Source: Litsea cubeba
Taxonomy: Eukaryota; Streptophyta; Magnoliopsida; Laurales; Lauraceae
DNA: 64,000 nt
Reading direction: 5' to 3'
Assembly (NCBI GenBank): GCA_012931725.1
Contig: CM022944.1
Location: 117,195,623 to 117,259,622, forward strand
Below are positions 57,159-64,000 of this stretch, in pieces. The notes under the pieces are model-generated. The model was not told the origin of the DNA. It ran no database searches and saw only the letters and a list, made by a program, of their open reading frames with translations. The translations under genes were made by a program, and so were the position numbers. Within the stretch, counting starts at the first letter, position 1. Each line of letters starts with the position of its first letter.

Positions 57159-58011
57159 ATGGCAGATGATGAAAACAAGGGTGAGGGAACTTCCTGTGGA
57201 AATGAGTGGGAAGTTGTGTCGCTTACTGCATCAACATATGAGGCAGCACCTGGTCCAAAAGAATTTGAATCAACTGATGGTGATAAAGAGCTTATTAGAA
57301 CTGAAGAGGAATCATCTCGTGCTATGTTCATGTCTGGCCATTTTGTATTTCCACCAAGTCAGCATGAAAATCTTCCACTGGAACCTGATATCAGTGAAAT
57401 TCATGATGAGCTGAGAGGTGAAGGTCCAGATTTCACTGAAGAATGTGGACCAGACTTGGCAGAAGGAGATGGACCCAAAAAATCTGCGGATGATAATTGG
57501 AACATTAAAGAATTATCAGAAGTGGATGAGCAACTTGGACTTCAATTATTTGATGAAAAGGGTAAGAGGCTTTCTTTTCCCGGTACAAAACTCGAGGAAG
57601 GGAAGGATTTTCAGCTTCAAGGACTCGATTTGCTTGAAGAGCATAGTTTGTATGGTGCTGCTAAATTAAGTTCATGCTGAAGCAGATATGAGTGGATCAA
57701 CTGCATTTGATGGGAGTGCTATTATTCCCGAAGACAGAGATCCTACTCAGAACAAATTAGGATCCCCATTGGATTCATCGAAGTATCAAGATACAACAAA
57801 AGAAGATAAGTCTGTTCCTCCCTGTGAAGCATGGTGGAAGAAGCGGGCGGCATCATCATATAGTCATGCAAATGAGGCAAATACATTTTGGTCTGTTGCG
57901 GTTGCTGCTGCTTTAATGGGGCTTGTAATTCTTGGGCAACGGTGGCAACAAGAAAGGTGGCAGCTTCTGCAGTTTAAGTGGAAACTTGGTATGAATGATG
58001 AGGTATGCTGA
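57159..58011 (+). CDS. ATG8-interacting protein (ATI1/ATI2-like), incomplete, one frameshift
   Basis: The N-terminus has GNEWEVVSLTASTYEAAPGP followed by RAMFMSGHFVFPPSQHENLP, the signature start of plant ATI1/ATI2. After a frame change near 57670 the second part has PPCEAWWKKRAASSYSHANE, ANTFWSVAVAAALMGLVILG and QRWQQERWQLLQFKWKLG, the conserved C-terminal region with its single membrane helix. The WEVVSL segment is of the kind that contains an ATG8-binding motif. ATI proteins sit on ER- and plastid-derived bodies and deliver cargo to the vacuole by autophagy. The two parts differ by one base: skipping one T in agttcatgc (57669-57677) gives HAEADMSGST in line with the second part. The segment ends at a good donor (gatgag, then gtatgc at 58003), so the last coding exon(s) lie further right. 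Confidence 0.85.
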
Positions 58012-58959
58012 TACTGTCATACCAATTTCACAAGATGTTTTTGTGTCATTTAATTAATTAATTTATTATTATTACTACTTTTTTATGAATGACTAGCTTA
58101 GGTTCTTTTTTTATTTTTTTTTCTCTGATTTTTTGACATCACCAAATGATTCTTGCTTGCTGCTACAGCTGTAACATATACATAACTATAGTACTTGGAA
58201 AAAATAGATACAGGGAAAGACAATAGCTACAAAGCAAAGGCGTCTGAGACTACTGAGTTGTCCTCAGTACATTATCCCATAAATTAGCCTCTGAGAATAG
58301 TGCAAAAGCAAAAGGGGCCTTCTAAATGATAATTAAAAAAAATTAATTGAATAAATAAATAATCCCTTTAAATGATTGAACAGTATCTCTTGCTTCGTCC
58401 TGCACAAGTCCTCACAGGTGCAAGTCAGTACTTAGCCGATTACAGCTCTAATATTAAATGCCCAGTTGCTGTCCGTGTCATATCTGCATGTGTGTATATG
58501 ACATATTCGGCACAACACCCGCATTATCTAACACCCCTCTTTCGGTTTTTGTTGAGGGGGCCATTTATGATTTTCCAATCCCCAATTCCTTTGCACACCC
58601 CTATCATCATCAACTGAATTAGAACTTGTACCAACTTGACAACGACCCAATTCCAACCATTATCCATTGTTGAATTTAATCACAAAAAATTTTCACTATA
58701 CATATCCATTGAACTTGGAGGCCGTATAACTGATGGATCAGTGGTAGCGGCACCTTTGTTTCATGGTACCAACCAGGGATCGCTCCCTGGTCCTCACATT
58801 GGAAGTCCCACTCCGAGCCACCAAACTAGCCAAAAGAAAATGGGGGAAAATCATTGAACTCTGAGGCCTTAAAACTATGAGTTCAGTTCATTTGATTAAA
58901 TTGACGTTAGGCCCAACCCTTAGGGGGGGAAGCTTTTGAACTTGAAGGCATGGATCAAG
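58012..58959. other. intron or intergenic after the ATI-like gene
   Basis: T-rich and AT-rich. 58735-58830 contains ccagggatcgctccctgg, a 9-bp-arm palindrome in a GC-richer block that could be a SINE relic. No coding exon was recognised. Confidence 0.4.
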
Positions 58960-59319
58960 GGATTAGGATCATCTTTTGGGTTTGATATTTTTCATACTTT
59001 TAGGTCTCATTGAAATCTTTCCATCTCCCACCTCCCCATGATTGGCATGCCTCAAGCGGCCCCAAAAAGTTATATCTTGTGGTTGTCTTGGAACCAGTAG
59101 GACGATGCACACACTGCTGATGTCGGCCCTTGGAACCAAAGGATTAGGATCATCTTTTGGGTTTCATATTTTGCATACTACTAGGTCTCATTGAAATCTT
59201 TCCATCTCCCACCTCCTCGTGATTGGGATGCCTCAAGCGGCCCCCAAAAGTTATCTCTTGTGGTTGTCTTGGAACCAGTAGGAGGATGCACCCACTGCTG
59301 ATGTCGGCCCTTGGAACCA
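58960..59319. repeat. tandem duplication, 181-bp period
   Basis: Two adjacent copies starting ggattaggatcatcttttgg, each with cattgaaatctttccatctc, atgcctcaagcggcccc and tgctgatgtcggcccttgga. A few percent of positions differ between them. Confidence 0.95.
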
Positions 59320-60786
59320 GTAAGGTGCATAGACGGCTCCTCTCAACAAGTTACTGCATAGCAACCTGATTCTTCTAAAACAGCAACCAGGCGACCTTAT
59401 AGAGTAGGTAGACAGGTTCAATTTTTTACCTTTCTAAATGTTCCTTTGAAACCAGCCCCTTTATGCCTACTAGGAAGTCTACTACCTTCCAAGGGCAGCA
59501 TGCTAATCCTCATGAGCAACGCTTTTTTAATAAATAATATTTAATTATATTAAAAATAAAGATGATCAAAATAGTAAACAGTAACAAGTTTTGACTGTTT
59601 TTAAGCACTTGGAGTTGAATTTAATTAAACATTAAAAAATGATTTTTTAAGTTATTAAAATTACAAATTGGCCCACTCTTTTTATTTATTTTAAAATCAA
59701 CATGTTGGGGCACATGCCCCGCAATATGGAGTATGACTGAAGCACTTAGCGCATGCTTTATCTAGCGCATATGCCTCAGACTTGATGTGTGGGTTTTGAG
59801 GCTTCAAAGCATTCTACCACATGCTTCTTAAAGCACTGCTCGTGAGTAGTGAGTAGTTTTGCACAAATGGCATTGTCATAAATGTCTATCAAGTAATGTT
59901 TTCTTGAGTGCAAGATTGTTGAGAAATTTTTATATTAATAGAAGTCTTATTTTCCCTAGTTGTCACCAAAGATATATAAGATGGTATACGGTCCAAGATA
60001 TGTCAGCTGAGTAAAGCAAGATACATGCAGTAGTTCAAGAATAGTTGACCACAATACACTAATACTACTGTGAGGCAAAGTCAAGGAATATTTTACCAAA
60101 ATTAGACTCAAATACTTCAATGTTGCCTGAGAATCTGAGGCATTTGCTCCCTATCCTAGAAGATCCAGATGCCTAAAGAGTAGAGTGAAATTATCTGAGG
60201 TTTCCGCGAAACACTTCATCAGATCTCCCTTTTTAACAATTAAAGGCCATACAGATCTTGTGTTATATGGTACAAGATCAATTTTACCAAAATAAACTTA
60301 TTTGCTTATCCATAATTCTTTTAAAATACGAAATTGACTTGACTGTTCAAGTTGATTCCACTCCGCTGCCTATGACTCAAGTCCAAATCACGAGTACATA
60401 GCAAAGTTGAAAGGTGCTTCTCTTGCAACCACAGGTTGCAAGTTCAAGTGAGCTCACCTTTCAACAAAAGAAAGAAAAATATAAAATAAGAACACACTTG
60501 TTCTTATAGAAGAAGCAAGCAAGGTGGACATGAATGTCTTAAGCCAAAGACATTATGAAAAGATTATTTTCGAAATTCAGGTATTGGAAATTCATTCCCC
60601 ATTTCTCATCGGATTCTTTGGTTGGTATATTTACTTCTTTTGAAAGCCATATAATCTTGTCGTTTTTCTTTCTCTTTTGTTTTTTTATTTTCTGTCTCTT
60701 TTTAAAGATGTACTTGTGGGTGCATCAGCAGAGCGTTGATAACATGGGCTGAACAGTGGAGCCCACTGATGATGATGACCAAAAGC

Positions 60787-60827
<41 letters not shown>

Positions 60828-62046
60828 TTTCTGATGCTAGTGGTAAACAGTTTACCTATTCTTAGAGCAGCTCGATTGCTTAGAGCATGTTGTTAAAATG
60901 TATTTATCATTCAAAAAAAAAAAAATGTTGTTAAAATGTATTTACCATACTCTTCAGTCCCTGTGTATTCATGCATTGGTGTGTTTCATATCCTGTATGC
61001 TTTTCCCTAAAATGTGCTTTGTAGAAAGTAATGCTAGCAGTTTTACAATCATTTAAAAGTCTTCACGCTGCAAATCATTACTTGTACCCTAAGCTATATC
61101 CACGGATAGATTGCACTTCTTCACTAGCAGAATGGGTTTCTCTTAACCATCTTTCTTAGATAAGAACATTACCATTGAAAATGGATTGGTTTTGTTTTTG
61201 GTAAAACATTGAAGATGGAGTTAAAAAACGAAAGCTACTTTGACCTTTGTTGTTTCTGTGTGACTGTTATGCCACCGATCAATTTTGTTGTTTGTTGTGG
61301 GATTGGGTGGTTTAGTGTTCTAATTCCCAGTATTTAGGACTTTATTGAAGGGGGTGAACGGGTGGAAGAGAAGAATAAGGATGATTAACTGTGGGATTAA
61401 TTTTTAAGACGATGAAGGCGAGTAATAATAATTCCTCTATTAAACAGGGAAGAGGTAATTTGGTATAGATATTCCACCACCAAATTTTGGGTTTACTTAC
61501 AGCGTTCATAAGAGAGCGAATGAGTTTTGAGTTCTCAATGAGGTTTAAAGATTCATAAATAACTATCAAATAATCTCTCCAATGAAAAATGATCTGTTTT
61601 ACTTATTTATATAACTTTTTTTTATATATATCCAAATATTTAGAATGCTAATGGAAACCGATTGCTTGAATGGCCCATCCCAAAATATTTGAGCCTGAAA
61701 CTCTTGTTGTTAGTCTGGGTCTTAGGCCATGTTCCAAGGGACTTGGCCGGATGCAGATATAAGACTTTTTTACTTTCATAGTAGTGTGAGAGTTTCTCTC
61801 ATATGAGCATTTTTCCATATAATTTAATAATATTGAATTTTAAGGGTTTAAGCATGGTAAGATAAGAAATAGTAATAGACTATGGGCCAAGCAGACACAG
61901 GCTCAACCCATCTACCATTATGCCATTATAAAAAATAAAAAAAAAAGAAAAAAAAAGAAAAAAAACCTAAACAGGTCCCTAACAAAATCTTTAATCACGT
62001 AAAGCTCTATTCATGTAATAGAGGAAACACATCCTTCATATTCCAC

Positions 62047-62086
<40 letters not shown>

Positions 62087-64000
62087 GATGTAGAAGTTCT
62101 CATTTGAGCTCAATTGTTCTGGGGCAATGAATAATCATCCTCCATTTCTCATTTTCAATTGGGAACACAAAGATTAAATTGTTCTTGTTGTGTTCCTTTT
62201 AAGAGCGGCTTTGGATTTGGTATCTTTCTTCAACTTAACTTATAGAGGTCACATTTGGTGACAAAATCAATAAAAAGAAAAAAGATAACCACTTTCTTCC
62301 GTATCAACAAAAATCTGCTTTTGATAGGTGCAAGCGTTAATGATTTTGCCCTCCTCAAATCATCCTATCATGGATTTCGACATTCGACACCCCTTGGAAT
62401 TTGCAATTGTCAAGGGACTTGGTGGGCGTTTGGTAACTCACAAAATAAGTTCTTATTTCGTGAATCAAACCTTATTTACATTCAAGGGCATTTGGTAAAC
62501 ATCTATTTTTATTTTCTGATTTAAGACCTTATTGCAAATCAGAACTTTCGCCAATAAAAAAAATAAGTTAATGGGGGGCTGCTTTTTAGAGTTTTTTTAG
62601 CTAATGTGGATGGAGGTAAACAATGAAAAACTTCACAAGTGTTTTTTCTTTTTATTAAAACAACCTCATATAATTTCCAAAATGATATAGCTGGAGAATC
62701 CTACATTATAATTTATGAAGGTAGAAATTACCACAATTTTAAAGTGGTCCAAATTACCTAATGAAATAATTTTTTATAATTTTAACCAAACATACTAATT
62801 GTAATTAGAATTTAAGAATTAGAACTTTTATTTTAGACTTAAATCTAATATCCAAATGGCCTATTGAGCATAAAAGACAAAATCCTCTCTATGTGATTTA
62901 AGATTTCGAAATCCCATCTCAAGGGCTCTGCCATTGATTGTTGTCTCTAGTCTGTAAGCTAAACTTTCCCCTATCTTCTCTCTTCCTCCTTCATCTACCT
63001 CGTCTGTTCTTTTTCTTTTTCTTTATTTTTTCTATCTCCTCGTTCCAGACTAGCCCTCCCTACTAAGCCCTCATAAGAAAATGTCTCTCCTTTTAATTCC
63101 TCACTCCTCTATTCCTTTCTCTCTCCCTCCCTCGCTCTTCTTATTGATAAGATATAAACTAATGTGAAAAATAATATAGGAAATTGATGCGAAGAAGATC
63201 TAGTGCTACAATCCATTTTGCTTTCTTCTTGACATTTGTTGTTCTGATATCAATAAGTTTATGTTTCTTTTGTCTTCTCCACATATGCCCTGAAATAATA
63301 AATGAAGTTGATTAGAAAATTTTGTTTGCACTTTAATATAAACATTTAACTATTTTTCTTGTCAGTAGTACAATAAATATGAGACAATCTGCCCACAAAG
63401 GGATGAACATTGATGTCTTGTGTTTCTAACTTTTTCCAATAAATTAAGAAGTTATTTGGATGCTGAGGATTTTGATTTTTGCTTGTTCATTTTCTTTTTT
63501 TTTTAACCATATGTTGGTTCAATACTCATTTCATTTGTTTTAAATAATGGAACATTTGTGCATGATTCCTCTCATACATTGTGTGAGAGGTAAAGTTTGG
63601 GTATGTTTGGTAACCATCCTCTATGGTCTCCTGCTATTCTCAACGAGGATTTATGTGAGAAGGAATCATTGCGTTTCATGTTTGGAAAACTACAAGGAAT
63701 CCTACCATAGAAACTATATGACATTCAATGTTTCTAAGTATTTTTTTTTAAACCTCTCACAATCCATGATGCATTATGACCTAAGCTATCATCGCCATAT
63801 TTGGCCTTCCATAGTTGATGAACGGTTCGGATTGTTTAGATAGGACCCATAAGAATAAAAAAAATATTTTTATACTTTTAAAAAATATCTTAAGATATAT
63901 GATGAATCTATGGTCGAAAATTGATCTTCTGGCCGTTGTTGACCTTGCACGTTTGGCAATTTTACTAGTAAAGGCAAGTGAAATTAAGTCAACTTAAACA
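59320..64000. other. intergenic with simple repeats; no supportable gene
   Basis: (GA)n at about 60790-60821 followed by seven Gs, and poly-T of more than 30 at 62048-62083. A possible last exon of the ATI-like gene is discussed under findings (60708-60739). A tRNA-like word (ggttgcaagttcaagtgagc, 60433) is the only other item. Reading frames to the right edge resemble no known protein. Confidence 0.5.

Overview
This window looks like repeat-rich intergenic DNA from a flowering plant with a fairly large nuclear genome. The signs are plant-type PPR and mTERF organelle-RNA genes, an invertase/pectin-methylesterase inhibitor, an ATG8-interacting protein, GT-AG introns, AT-rich spacers and plant lineages of hAT, Mutator (MULE), Ty3 (Tat) and Copia elements. 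I cannot fix the species. No tRNA, rRNA or CRISPR array was found.

Layout. 1-1041 (-): the N-terminal 347 codons of an open PPR gene that runs off the left edge. Its start codon abuts, head to head, a broken fragment of an mTERF gene (1050-1785), which is itself cut where a possible LTR begins. 7.9-10.6 kb: a second copy of the same PPR gene, now a pseudogene with a 633-nt in-frame deletion and a 1,887-bp hAT element (8054-9940) flanked by a perfect 8-bp target duplication. 14.15-22.0 kb: a 5.1-kb MULE (16851-21996) beside a 2.7-kb inverted copy of its own 3' half (14150-16821). The MULE carries a mudrA-type transposase and, convergent to it, a small zf-GRF/transmembrane gene; it lies against about 206-bp tandem repeats. 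24.8-25.1 kb: a Copia LTR with primer-binding site, close behind the 3' end of an intact inhibitor gene (25285-25827, -). 31045-41035: a full-length Tat-lineage Ty3 retrotransposon with 5-bp target duplications. Its degraded gag-pol runs on the minus strand, and a spliced gene of the Transposase_28 type lies on the opposite strand with its own TATA box. 42.2-43.9 kb: a non-coding hAT. 44.2-44.5 kb: a GNAT acetyltransferase stub. 46-54 kb: minisatellites, a MITE with perfect 8-bp target duplication and anonymous AT-rich DNA. 54750-55895 (+): the intact mTERF gene, a relative of the fragment at 1 kb. 57159-58011 (+): the 5' part of an ATI1/ATI2-like autophagy gene with one frameshift and its 3' end not located with confidence. 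58-64 kb: a 181-bp tandem duplication, simple repeats and no gene I can support.

Host genes that look intact are the PPR gene at the left edge (incomplete in the window), the inhibitor and the mTERF; the ATI-like gene is probably real but has a one-base problem. The most interesting structure is the inverted MULE duplication with its convergent GRF gene. Its arms could form a long hairpin RNA, resembling in architecture the maize Mu killer locus, and each arm has kept functional residues that the other has lost.
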